Positions 25,739-36,109 are shown, counted from the first letter of the stretch. The stretch: 64,000 bases of DNA from Sipunculus nudus (GCA_026874595.1 CM049306.1:100888642-100952641); one strand, 5' to 3'. Notes: generated from the sequence alone by a model not told the origin. Program-made: numbers and translations.

Positions 25739-28100
25739 TGCATTGTCTGTGTATTTGTACTTGCAGAAGCAAAGCTCCTTTATACAGGATACTGCCTTCA
25801 CTGTTTGGAGAATGCAAGGATAATATGGGATTGCAGATGGAGGAGAGGTAATTCTTTCAAAACTATTATATTTGTGTTTATATATTCAGCAAGTATTAAA
25901 GATAGTTTTAACCTTTTTTTAAGTAAATACATATATAAAGAAAAATTTTGAAATTGTTAATTTTTAGTGGAGATAGAACAAAATTTTGGCCAGTTATTGT
26001 CTGTAATGTAAATGTAAAGATATATTTGATATAATAATGTATGATTATTTTCACTTCTAAAGGTTCCAATTGACCATAAGAAAACTATTTTTGTAGTTAT
26101 TGTTTAAATTTTGTGAAGAAAGAACAAAAGTTTATTTTCTGTAATGTAAATTGATAGAGCGTCAGACTTTGAAAAAAATCTAAAAAAATATAAAAATTAA
26201 AGGGATAATTGCACTGAACTATATTCTTGAATATTTCTCTCATGTTTCTTACATTTACAATCTCTCTTTTCTGTTTATTATTTTGTATGCAGGGAATGAG
26301 ATCTCCAACACCTGTGAATGTTCAAGATTGGGACTGTAACATCACTGTAACATATGGTGGATGGCCAGAAACTGTCAACCCATGCAAGTTAGTTCTACTT
26401 CCACTGGAGGCTTGCTATGCGTCATTTTGGATATTTACCCTGGAGTATCCCAAGGGACTAAAAAGACCTTCAGGTTTCTTGATTTTGGGGTAATTGAATG
26501 CACCTCTAACTGCCATCCCACTGTCAATAGAGCTGGTTGGTCAGATTTAATGTTTTAATGCTGCATTTTCCTCTATAATATATCAACAATATAGGAAATA
26601 TCAGTTAACGACTATTTCACTTTTAATATTCTTGTGTTTAAGTACCTTAATTAAATCAGGTAATTATCTTATTATTTTTATGGAAAAACGTTTACATTTG
26701 CACCCTTGTTACAGTGTAGGTATTCTCTTCAACTCCCTCCAGTTCGAATTTAATTGATGCAAAAATCATTTATTTACCAAGGACCTTTATTTTGGAATTC
26801 ATTATCAGAAGCTTCAAACAAAGTAGATGCCTTTACTGTAGAAAGATTTGGTGACATATAAGTTAAATCCATTTCAATTGTTTGACTTGTGTTCTGACCA
26901 TCTTTTACTTTAAAGATACCATTAATTTACAACACTATAAATTTATTGAAGCACTTTTATCTATTTTTCAAAGATACATTATAAATAGATTTGGGTCCCA
27001 TTTTTTAAAAGATCAGCAACTTTAATGAGATAACACACAGCATTCATAATAGTAATCATAATAATATTGCACTAATTGCCAAATTTTATATGTTTAGTTG
27101 GAGACGATTTAACTGCCATGCAGTGTGGTCAAAATGTTTAAATATGTTTGCTTCCTAATGATGCCTTTTGGAAGATCAGTATAATCTGAATAACTATATA
27201 CATTAAGTACACGTGTTATACATGTTGATGATCTGTTGAATATTTCATACAATAAAGAAGTGGTGTGATATTATGTGTGAGCTTGCATTTTTAATGCCGT
27301 TTCCCAAATTAGCCAAGATGCATTTCCCTCTGTGGATATCCTGATTTGATTTTCGGGACACTTGACTGTCAAACAGAAAGTTACAACTCTATCATCATAA
27401 GGAGGTCTGACTTCGTTCGTAATATTTTTACTGGTAAACTCTAAAAAACATTTAATGAGAAACTTGAAGTACACAGATATAAATAAAGGGTTCGTCCGGA
27501 GTGACAAGACAGAAACGTTTTGAGAAAGATTATGGAAACCTGTAACAGTGTATAGCTCCAAGTGCAAAGCACTGTTATTTATTATAAAGTAGCATTGTTT
27601 TGTTATTCTACATATCAAAGCACCGTGAAATAACGGTGCAATGCCCTGATTCCAGTTGAAAACACTGTTTATTCACGTCTCTTAGCAATGTAAAATAACG
27701 GCATATTGTCCCGTAAAATAACAGATGCCCGTTATTTCCCGTGGCTAAGCACCGTTTATTTACGTACCAAAGCGCTGTAAAATTACGGTGCAATGCGACG
27801 TTATTTAACGCACTGCGTTATTTCTTTGCACGTAAAATAACGGTGCATTGCACTGTCAACTTTGCTGCCAGTGCAAAGCACCGTTATTTTACGTGCAACT
27901 TTTAACAGTGTAGTGTAACTGCTGAAGGCGTCGGATGCCAGGTTGACGGAATGAGACAGTACTGTAGCCGTGATGCCGGTGACTTCCTTGATTCATCGGA
28001 AAAGCACTTCACTCCTCCGGCGTGCGGGGCCACCAGAATCCACGTGACCATGGCAACCACGGTCTTCCTCTTTTGGGTGGTCAAACTGTTTGTATATTGA
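15255..28100 (+). CDS. Copy C: secreted 12-Cys GPI-anchored protein, last acceptor hit by a transposon
   Basis: Five exons: 15255-15297, 16023-16200, 16652-16800, 18861-19002 and 27914-28100, spliced to 699 nt encoding 232 residues. [14 protein letters not shown] joined to [12 protein letters not shown] forms the signal peptide. Modules 1-4 have the same three-cysteine pattern and phases as copy B; module 1 contains [17 protein letters not shown]. The C-terminus has a hydrophobic tail ending VVKLFVY, a likely GPI signal almost the same as in copy A. The last intron is 8.9 kb because a 5.7-kb element occupies 22230-27910, ending 3 nt before exon 5. The frame continues through exon 5 only with the TAG acceptor at 27911-27913; the CAG at 27906-27908 would give an early stop. 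The gene is probably functional if TAG is used, but it may be impaired. Confidence 0.8.
15380..15560. repeat. mixed TG/CA and TATG simple repeats
   Basis: Short runs of GTGTGT, ACACAC and TATATG in intron 1 of copy C. No gene; the minus-strand ORF is low complexity. Confidence 0.6.
17127..17182. repeat. (AT)n microsatellite
   Basis: About 28 AT dinucleotides in intron 3 of copy C. Confidence 0.9.
17183..18860. other. intron 3 of copy C, remainder
   Basis: AT-rich with no supportable exon or repeat family apart from a short poly-G run at 17626-17640. Confidence 0.5.
19003..21079. other. intron 4 of copy C, left part
   Basis: No exon seen. 19640-19810 is less AT-rich than its surroundings and could be an old short interspersed element, but no clear tRNA-type A and B boxes are present. 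Confidence 0.4.
21080..21995 (-). repeat. ~1-kb dispersed repeat, copy 1 (inverted)
   Basis: Reverse-complement similarity to 30060-31180 and 53150-54210 runs through the whole stretch. Shared landmarks are an end segment with CAGTGGGA next to an A/T-rich block, a GCGGGGGCATTCAGGTTTTC segment, a block with pyrimidine homopolymers, CTGCCTTCGGC, and a GTGTACATTAAAAATTA segment. No ORF is conserved. Class unknown. Confidence 0.7.
22380..22535 (+). promoter_or_regulatory. possible promoter and first exon inside the TIR element
   Basis: Compared with its AT-rich surroundings this block is GC-richer. It contains CATGACGTCA (CRE-like) and GAAGCCATTTTTG, which resembles a YY1 site. It ends with ACCATGCATC (ATG at 22522) and a GTAAAA donor-like site at 22536. 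That order is typical of a TATA-less promoter with a short first coding exon. Function is inferred. Confidence 0.3.
23241..23294. repeat. (AT)n microsatellite, interrupted
   Basis: AT run with two TTTA interruptions, inside the TIR element. Confidence 0.85.
23697..23791 (+). other. candidate exon inside the TIR element
   Basis: Bounded by a TTTTCAG acceptor and a GTAAGT donor. One frame reads [20 protein letters not shown] and continues open to the donor (total about 31 codons). It does not join in frame to the ATG at 22522, nor without a stop to the candidate region at 24600-24780. A gene cannot be assembled by eye. Confidence 0.3.
24600..24780 (+). other. candidate exon region inside the TIR element
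   Basis: Follows a TTGTGCAG acceptor-like site and ends at a GGTAAG donor near 24780. One frame in the second half reads [20 protein letters not shown], a C-x2-C-x2-H pattern suggestive of a zinc-binding finger, but the first half is open in a different frame. It may be a decayed exon. Confidence 0.25.
25636..25735. repeat. (AT)n microsatellite, 100 bp
   Basis: The longest uniform AT run in this part, with one GC interruption, inside the TIR element. Confidence 0.9.
27610..27900. repeat. subterminal array of palindromic CGTAAAATAACGG-type motifs
   Basis: About ten direct and inverted variants of (A/G)CACCGTTATTTTACG alternate over 290 bp and lead into the right terminal repeat. Subterminal motif arrays in DNA transposons commonly bind the transposase; here that is inference. 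Confidence 0.7.
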
Positions 28101-30059
28101 AGAACACGTCTCCGCAAAGCCATGACTGTTTAAAGAATACATAGTTTAGTGTGTTTTCATGTATTTTATGCCCTGCGCCGGAGCTTCAACTTAACTATAC
28201 ACCACTATCAATGGTGCAGGCATTCAGTAATGATCAAGAAATGGCCACATTCATTTATCATATTCTTTGCAATTATCTGATGATATTTTAAACAAAAGCC
28301 AGCTGAGTCTGACACGCGCATCGACGTACGATGCTGGCTGACCAGCTTAATTTTCTCTCCAAATCAGGTCCCGGAATTAAAAAATGTTTCATCTTTATTT
28401 ATAGAAATTAATTAAACTTATAGCTACAAGGTGTACATTGCGGTACAAATTAACATGAACATATTCTAAATATTGTTTTAATACTTAATATGTGTTAAAA
28501 AAATCAACGTCTGCCTGGGGAAGAGGAGGAATCATGTTTCATAGTATTCCATTAATCCGGAGAAGTTTTGACATTTGTTTTCCCGCCGAGGCCATAGCAA
28601 CGCAAACTATAAACACTGTATACGTTAACTGGATCCAACGCAAGAAAGGGTATTTTGCTGGTATTTACAAAATGATGGCCTGCTTCACACAGGGTATAGA
28701 CAGGTGACTAAAAAACGCGGGTTGTACGAGTAACGGAAACAGACATCCATACGTATTTATTGTTGCTATATGTTATATATAACATATATCACAAATTCTA
28801 GAATAAAAATGTATACTATAATTATACTTTCTCTATTGAACGTTTGCTTCATTAGATACATGCAAGGCTACTACAATGAATGAATATCGTCACTTACTTT
28901 GTGATATGGTGACACTATAGGGATCATTTTCCATACGAATGTTTCCAATATTGACTTGTTGATCAACGATCGCAATGCGACCCTCCATGCACAAATGTTA
29001 TTTCTTTTTTACTTTATGCACCCAAGAATAACATAAAGAAGCACATATAATACGGATAGTCGACAAGATCTACGTGAACACGTTGACTAAGCATGCAGGG
29101 GCGTGGCCAAAGTGATGCACGGAATGTCTTCTGACCCAAGAAATGCAGAAAAAATCAATCAGGCCGGTATATCAAACCTCCCGTGAGATATGTGTGATTT
29201 TCACTCAATACAGATGCACGGATGGACGAAACACAAGCGATTCTAACCAATCGTGTTAATATGGTCAAGATAAATAAGACCTATGGACATGTGAAATTCC
29301 AGGCAAATATGTCAAACCACTTATGGATGTCCATGGATAGACTTTGAGTTATTGATTGCAGGAAGTGCAACAAGTTTTATTTACGAAAAGCTATCCAAAA
29401 TCACACATGTGCGATTTTCACAAAAAAAGACACACGGATGGACGCCACGTAAAACATGGCGTAAGGTGGTGCCACCAGTCTTGAATACATTATAGGGTTA
29501 CCCAAGAATTATTGACCTGCAATATATTATTAGGCTGATACATCAAACCACTCCTGTGATATGTGTTCTTTTTTCCATCGAAAATAGGCTTACGGATGTA
29601 CGCCAGGCAAAGAGGGTTTAGATATTTACCGAAAAGTATCGAGAAGTACCGAAGAGTAGCGAAGACTCAAAGTTTCAAGAAAGCGTCGAATGGTCATATT
29701 GATCTTATAATGATCATTGCAATGTTTGCAATGTGATATTCAATATCATTCCAGTGTTGTTCATTTTTTTTTTAATTTATTTATTTTACTTTATTTCACA
29801 GGACTTAGGGTTAATGCCATACATTTCAGTACTTTTCGGTAAACTGTGGTACTTGTCATTACCTTTCAATCATAAATATATATATATATATCATATATAT
29901 TATATTTTTTTGCAAAGTGAATATATATAAAAAAATAATCATGGCACACATTTAATTTTAATTAATAAGCTATTTTTTTCAATGGGGCACCATGCCGCAA
30001 AATTGACCTGGTGTATGAGCAGTTTTTACTAATCTTATCATGTTGGTTTATATCTAATA
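28101..30059. other. spacer downstream of copy C
   Basis: Holds the 3' UTR of copy C (AATAAA at about 28802 is the first canonical signal) and, at 29290-29660, a degraded pair of GTGGTGCCACC-type repeat units related to the arrays at 54382 and 62985. No gene recognised. Confidence 0.45.
29290..29660 (+). repeat. degraded type-B repeat units
   Basis: Shares with the 54.4-kb and 63-kb arrays phrases such as ATATGTCAAACCACT, AGCTATCC, GTGATTTTCA and GGTGGTGCCACCAGTCT. About 1.5 units. Confidence 0.6.
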
Positions 30060-31180
30060 CTTTTAAAGGAATTCGGTCCACCTGTGTTCGCAATGTTCTT
30101 TGAAACCGCGTTGCGTATAAAACTGTGCTATACCTCATATTATAGGTTATTGTTCCCTCAGTGACATGACCGATATTAGAATTAATAATTTTTAATGTAC
30201 ACATCATTTTGAGTGATTTTTGCGTGTTTTCTGATATGACTGGAGGCTATCACCGAAAACAGCCGACCTGCCTTCGGCAAAGTCCGGATTTTCTTTGTGA
30301 TCACCTCAAGCCCAGAATTAAGCCGATTTAAGGGCTTCCATGCATATGAATAACCTTGCTCTCAGTGACGGATTTATGCATGTATGGACTGACATTTGAC
30401 AAAGGCTCTGACCCACGTGTGTGGCCAGTCAGTGTGAAAAACACATGACTCTGGTTCGCTTAACGAAAAGGAGGGGTTCAACCCAGGAGGATTAAGGACA
30501 AAACAAGGTCCCGATGAAATACAAAACAAGGCCCCCATTTCTGGAAAAGGTTTGGGCTGGGGTGAGGGCGAACATTCCAGGCCTCAAAATTGGTCTCTTA
30601 CGATTAAAAAAGGTTGCAGTTGAAAAAGGGTACCGACCCCCTGAACTCCCCTTGGGTCCGCATTGCTTTCCTTGCCTTAAAACGTACATTTAATTCATCT
30701 TTCATGTCTTCCTGCTCCAATTAAATTAGAGGTCAAGTTAAGCTATGTTGAATTAATGTCTTCCCAACATTAATTTATACTTTAAACGTCCAAAAATAGT
30801 AACCAGTCAAAGATAATCGAAAACCGAAATGCCCCCGCGTCCAATCCGGTTCGCAAAATGATGTAAACATTACCACTGACCAGGTCTTCAAGGTCAGCAT
30901 ACTGGTGTACGAGTTTCTGAGCGACTGAACTATTACTCACGCAGTGTTGCGACGAGGTTATAAGTGTATACGGACGGTATGGTGTTTCGGATTCATGTAA
31001 TGCATGGAGAAGTAAGATGCAGATAAAAATAATTGGCAAAATTAAGATACAAGCAGCTGGGCATAAAAACGTTTGCTGTTCACAGAAGTGTTGTGCCTCA
31101 GAGAGGTGCGTGAGTTATGCTACAGTCGTGACAAACCACTGAAAATCTATATTTACTTTTAATTCTTGAATAAAAAGGAC
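30060..31180 (+). repeat. ~1-kb dispersed repeat, copy 2
   Basis: Collinear with 53150-54210 (shared GGTTCAACCCAGGAGGATTA, CACAGAAGTGTTGTGCCTC, CTGCCTTCGGC) and inverted relative to 21080-21995. No conserved ORF. Confidence 0.75.
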
Positions 31181-31590
31181 CCAACTATCCTCTCAATTAA
31201 TACATAACCCCAACCCGGGTTTATCAGCTAGTACAGACATAAAACCTTTTTCCATATTTGGCTCTTAATTTTCCGTGAGCCTGGGGATCCTTAGTTTCTT
31301 AGTTTGGCATGCCTTGGTCCAAGACAGAGTGTCCGTCTCCATAATACAGAGGAGGGGTTACTAAGTAGGCTATACCTTGGTCCATGATATTACATGATGA
31401 ATTAATAACATTTGCGGGGTCTTAAGTGCCAGCATTATATGCCTGAAAAGGAGGAAGTATTTTGATTGATGTCTAACGTGGCCACGGACACAGTAAACGT
31501 CCATATGTAGTGACACGGATCTTACATATACACGGGGATAAGTATACAACGTAACACGTCACATGTTGCCCCGTCTCCTTAACCCCACAG

Positions 31591-31656
31591 AGGTTTCTCG
31601 CCGAGACGTGGTCTGACATGGCATGGTGGAATCATCAACAGTGTGTGGCGAGACAG
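31591..31656 (+). other. candidate 66-nt exon
   Basis: A pyrimidine-rich tract ending CCCCACAG precedes it and a strong GTAAGTG donor follows. The frame is open throughout and phase 0, reading RFLAETWSDMAWWNHQQCVA. It could be an upstream exon of the UPF0489 gene or of an unknown transcript. Splice-site quality is the only evidence. Confidence 0.25.
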
Positions 31657-32357
31657 GTAAGTGAATGGATAAAAAAACACTGAAATAATACACAACTGGA
31701 AGTGACTTATAAATATTTATACATGGCTCGCATATACGGGGACAGAAGAGTGAACCTAACAAATACGGGGTGTGCTTTGTGTAGCTGAGCTATTTATAGA
31801 ACACTTGTTCGACTGACTTATTACACGCCCGCCTGCGATATGTTACAATGATTTGTGTTTAGACTTGATTGTATACCTTTTTATGTAGGTTTATATAGCC
31901 TAATTTTGTTTACGGTGGCCTGCTTATTAAGTTATATTGTAACCTCTGACCTGTACTGTTGTTAAGGGAGAATGCACGCTTCAATGACAGGTCTAAGCGT
32001 AAGATATATTCTAATGATCATTTAGACCTGTTCCAGCTAAAATATCGCGCATTATAATTCTTTAAGAGCGGAGAACAAGTCAACAATCAGGGCCGGACAG
32101 TTGTCAAAATTGCGTTCAGTTCAGACAAAGTGCGTTTCCTGTATACTTTACTTTAAAAAAAGATAAGAAAAGCACGGTATTTTCAGAAACAGAACTGTCT
32201 TAAATTTTCGTGTGTATTGTTATTCATTTAGACCAATACTTATTTTACAGAGACTCCACTGCAGATGAATTTTTCAGAAACCTACTTGTGGTCTTCTAAA
32301 ATCCATCCACTCCAGGCAGTCTCAATTCATCTGCCACACTAACCACACTAACTTTAA

Positions 32358-32358
32358 C

Positions 32359-32398
<40 letters not shown>
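32358..32398. repeat. (TAA)n microsatellite
   Basis: About 13 TAA trinucleotides just before a long AT run. Confidence 0.95.
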
Positions 32399-32439
32399 TA
32401 ATATACATATACTTGTCGTCGTGTGTATTGTTATTCATT

Positions 32440-32444
32440 TATAT

Positions 32445-32533
<89 letters not shown>
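32440..32533. repeat. (AT)n microsatellite
   Basis: About 45 AT dinucleotides with one TAATAT slip. Confidence 0.9.
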
Positions 32534-32534
<1 letters not shown>

Positions 32535-32619
32535 CGTCCTAAGTAGGTCCCAGTGCTTGCAGTATAGTGCTTGGTACAGCTAAGGCAGAGCAGATTACCC
32601 AAATGTTAAGCACGTTTGG

Positions 32620-32739
32620 GCATCGTGTTATTACTCAGTTTCACGCCTATGATCCTCACAAGCGTCAGTTATCTGATGATCGCCCAAGTGCTAATACACC
32701 CACTGCACCGGCATGAAACTCGGAGTTATAACACGATGC
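32620..32739. mobile_element. 120-bp foldback element
   Basis: GCATCGTGTTATTACTC at the left end is matched by the inverse of GCATCGTGTTATAACTC at the right end, and similarity continues for about 28 bp per arm. It lies between two AT microsatellites. No coding capacity. Confidence 0.6.
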
Positions 32740-32745
32740 TATATG

Positions 32746-32746
<1 letters not shown>

Positions 32747-32815
<69 letters not shown>
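32747..32815. repeat. (AT)n microsatellite, split by the LTR
   Basis: AT run ending exactly at the left edge of the solo LTR; the same run resumes at 33616. Confidence 0.9.
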
Positions 32816-32819
<4 letters not shown>

Positions 32820-33084
32820 ACAGGTGCTTTTTTATTGTGTGACACGGGCGTAACTCCTGTTGTGGCACTCGTGTCTGGCCGCGTGTTGCATTTTATGTTT
32901 AATCCGTACTGGTTGGACTCTCGTTGTCATGTGAACCTTGGGCTTTCACGCCTGGTCGTGATGAGCCTGCATGGTGTGTAGAGACACACGGCCATGTCTT
33001 TCTAGAGAATTCCTGAAACGCGTGTTGTGCAGGACCTTATAGACTGTTCGAGAAGTCGTGGATTCCCGGCTTGGGGTGTGAAGG

Positions 33085-33093
33085 TATATAAAG
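33085..33093 (+). promoter_or_regulatory. TATA box of the LTR
   Basis: TATATAAAG, 365 nt upstream of the AATAAA within the LTR. Confidence 0.5.
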
Positions 33094-33449
33094 GGGTTGT
33101 TTTTTACAACGGAAGGGCAGACAGCAGAGCAGATTCCAGCGGACGTAGAAGCGTGTGTCGGATTCTAAGACCTTATCCGACGAATGCGGCAATTATACAT
33201 TTTCAAAGACTTTCTCCTGGATTTTATACATTTGGACTTCAGTTTACTTTCTGGGTTGTTGCAAGAACTTTCCACAGGACTGTCATTCTCCGAGAGTTTA
33301 CATTTAAAGGACTTACCGTGGTGACGGTATTGGTATCCAGGTACTGTACCTTTATCTTTCTTTGTGATTGTATTGACTTGTTGCTACAACGCTGTTTTCC
33401 TGTATAATTGTATTGATTTAGTGTATTGTATTGTTAGGGTTGTTTTAGG

Positions 33450-33455
33450 AATAAA
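33450..33455 (+). promoter_or_regulatory. AATAAA poly(A) signal of the LTR
   Basis: The only canonical signal in the right half of the LTR, placed as expected at the R region. Confidence 0.45.
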
Positions 33456-33612
33456 TTATAGTTATTTGTTGACAAAAAAACCACTGACTTCTTTATTCAT
33501 TCCCCTAGACATTTCACGCTGCCTAGTGTTACAGAATCTGATTTGTTTTTTATCTCCATTACACAATTTGTGTTCATCACGCATACGTGATCTGTTTATA
33601 TTAGGTTCCGTT

Positions 33613-33615
<3 letters not shown>

Positions 33616-33656
<41 letters not shown>

Positions 33657-33677
33657 TACATATATATATATATATAA
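33616..33677. repeat. (AT)n microsatellite
   Basis: Right half of the AT run into which the LTR inserted. Confidence 0.85.
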
Positions 33678-33837
33678 ACACGCAAGTATAGCTTTGTCAG
33701 GTTTGCCCACTGTTGCATGAGGAGTCATTTATCTCTTGGAATCTGATAAAAGAACAAAACTGAACAAAACATTTGCATTGGTAACAGCTAATTTAAGTAA
33801 ACATCTCAAAGAAAAAGTACAATAAATTGATTTGATG

Positions 33838-34342
33838 AATCCATCCGTGACGTAGGACTCGAGTCCGGACTTGGTCTCGAGTCCACTTTTCCATGGACTC
33901 GGACTCGGACTTGAGGGCTCTGGGCCGCCACTTTGGACATGAGAACTCGATAAATCAGACCGAGTCCATCTCGAGTACAGTAAAATAATTTAAACACATA
34001 CTATAAAGACTTATTACAGTAATATAAATGTGCGTACTACTAACACAACATAATAATATATACCAAGCTCTGCATCGGGAGTTAAATGTAATCAAACATT
34101 CAAGTAAAAAACATACATGTGTATATTAACATTAAAATACACATGATAATTGCATATTTTTATTTCTAATTCCTTTTAACATGACATTTTGCATTGGACT
34201 CGGACTTTGACTCGGGTTCCTAATGACTTGAATTCGATGGAAGTGGACTTTGACTCGAACTTCAAAGACTCGAACTTGGATTCGATTGGCCTGGACTCGG
34301 AATTGCACTCTGACTCTGATGGTGTGGACTCGACTGTGTGAT
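33838..34342. repeat. GGACTCG-rich foldback repeat
   Basis: Two blocks (33850-33975 and 34195-34340) full of GGACTCG, ACTCGAGTCC and TTTGACTCG words flank an AT-rich core of about 220 bp. The blocks contain self-complementary words such as CTCGAG. Probably a short DNA element built from hexamer repeats. Confidence 0.6.
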
Positions 34343-34846
34343 TTTCATCCAGTAACAGCGGCCTACATTTTGTTTCAGCCGCATATAGAAAGCACTCGCG
34401 GAGCGCATACCTTCGCCAAGCCTGTAGATCGGCTTTTAATCAAACCATGTCCCGACATTTCAAATTAACACACTTTTACAAAAGGTTAATGATATTCAAG
34501 TACGTTTGGAGAATTTGTATTATGAAAAAAATCTAATCAATATGTCAACTTCTATCGTTTTTTACAGGCTCTCGCCGACTCATGACTTATTTAACGAGTG
34601 GTCGAGCTGTGGCGTGGATGGGGACAATAGGTCACAGACAGTCCACCCCCCCCCCCCACCCCCAGTCCCTTCCACAACCGGCTGACAAAAGGTACCTAGC
34701 CTGGAACACTGACATTTTATTCATAAGCGCCTGTGTGGACCATAGACATGCTGGAAGAAGTGATTAATTTTTGGACTGGATCGATATGTTTTTTTAAAGA
34801 TATTGTATTGAAAACAAACGAGACAGCTAGCACCAATCCGTCCAGA

Positions 34847-34851
<5 letters not shown>

Positions 34852-34911
<60 letters not shown>

Positions 34912-34924
34912 CATACATACATAC
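34852..34924. repeat. (AT)n then (CATA)n microsatellite
   Basis: About 28 AT dinucleotides followed by four CATA units. Confidence 0.9.
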
Positions 34925-36072
34925 ACAAATTCGGCCAAAAATATAACCCCTTGTCCCCTTCGCTGGAGCTAGAGGTACGTATATATATTGCAGGAGGAAG
35001 CCGTATCATAAAGGCAATGCGATGAACAAGTTCTTAAAAAGAGGAAAAATGGGGAAAGATTATTATTAATATTATTACTATTATTTTTAAATTCGTAAAT
35101 AATAATAATAATATCCTCCTCCTCATCATCATCATGTTTGAACAAATTGGGCCCTTTACCATTAACACTGTAGCAGTGATTACTTGTGGAAATCAGTTGA
35201 ACTGGCAGTGTAGTTTTATCGAATTCTCATGAAATATATTTATTTATCGCGATAAATAAGAGCTTTTTGTATCTTCATTACATCTTTCTATGCTAAACTG
35301 ATAGACTTACATGGTTGAGCTGAACTCTGTGCAGTTTATAGATAATTATAAAACCATAATCAGATATGATGATATACGTGATCATGACCAACGCCTGACG
35401 AGGCCAAGAGTGAAAGCGTTACAGTTATAATTTTCCTCATTTCCCAACTCGATGGCACAACTTCATTATGTTGATTTACACATAACCTAGCTACACATCG
35501 CAATTACATAAGCTCAACATGCCCGCATATAATACATCAACCATACATCGGTTACACCGATTAACAGGGCTGCACCCGGAAGTTATTGATTTCCAAGCCT
35601 CCATGTTGGCAACAACGGCGTGCAGACGATGTCGGTCTAGTGAGCTGTAGGCGGTTGTGATATGCTGGCATATTGTCTGTACCCAGCACCAAGTCACAGC
35701 CATGATAAAGCATACCAGTGTTTTGTTACCACCTGTCAGTCCGGTGAGTGAAGGAGCACAATTTAATATAAACAATTTAAGGATGTATGAACAGTGACGG
35801 CCTGATATAATGGCCTGCAGGGCCTCAAGCTGGGGAGCGGACGTTTATAGACTGGTATCGACTCAAATTTGCTTTGTGCAGCAGGGGCTGTTGTAAAATC
35901 AAGCCCACAGTGACAGTGGGGCTGGGAATCATTCCAGAAAAGTAATGTAATATCTCAGACGTTTGTATATGGAGGAAAGAGTGAGTTCAAGTGGTCAGGT
36001 GAAAGAAGTGAGAAAATTCCAATCTCAGGAGCTTTAAGGCTCGAGGGGTTAGAATAAACTAGCAAGAATCGT

Positions 36073-36075
36073 CTC

Positions 36076-36109
<34 letters not shown>
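36073..36109. repeat. (TCTG)n microsatellite
   Basis: About nine TCTG tetranucleotides. Confidence 0.9.

Larger units (their letters stand above)
22230..27910. mobile_element. 5.7-kb TIR element with TA target duplication, inside the exon 5 acceptor of copy C
   Basis: The left end reads CACTGTTAAAAATTGCCG and the right end is the inverse of CACTGTTAAAAGTTGCACG; both continue into GTAAAATAACGG. TA lies directly outside each end (22228-22229 and 27911-27912). The subterminal right part (27610-27900) is an array of palindromic CGTAAAATAACGG-type motifs. The interior has a GC-richer, promoter-like block at 22380-22520 and several exon-like pieces with good splice sites (for example 23697-23791), but no transposase motif that I recognise. 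TA targets suit Tc1/mariner or related superfamilies; assignment is open. It may be a non-autonomous element carrying extra sequence. Confidence 0.75.
32816..33615 (+). mobile_element. solo LTR, 800 bp
   Basis: Starts TGTTACAGG and ends CCGTTACA (TG..CA ends, short inversion TGT/ACA). Both flanks are AT repeats, so a 4-bp target duplication (ATAT) is compatible but uninformative. Inside are a TATATAAAG box at 33085 and an AATAAA at 33450, in the order expected for U3-R-U5. No internal retroelement genes are attached, so it is a solo LTR, probably of a Ty3/Gypsy-type element. A 126-codon ORF inside (33027-33407) lacks any recognisable domain. Confidence 0.65.

Noticed and set aside
33027-33407. 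126-codon ORF
   Set aside because: Lies wholly inside the solo LTR, begins before its TATA box, and has no domain.
34577-34691. Exon-like block with a frame reading FNEWSSCGVDGDNRSQT, resembling a thrombospondin repeat
   Set aside because: Too short, includes a poly-C homopolymer, lacks the remaining cysteines and has no partner exon.
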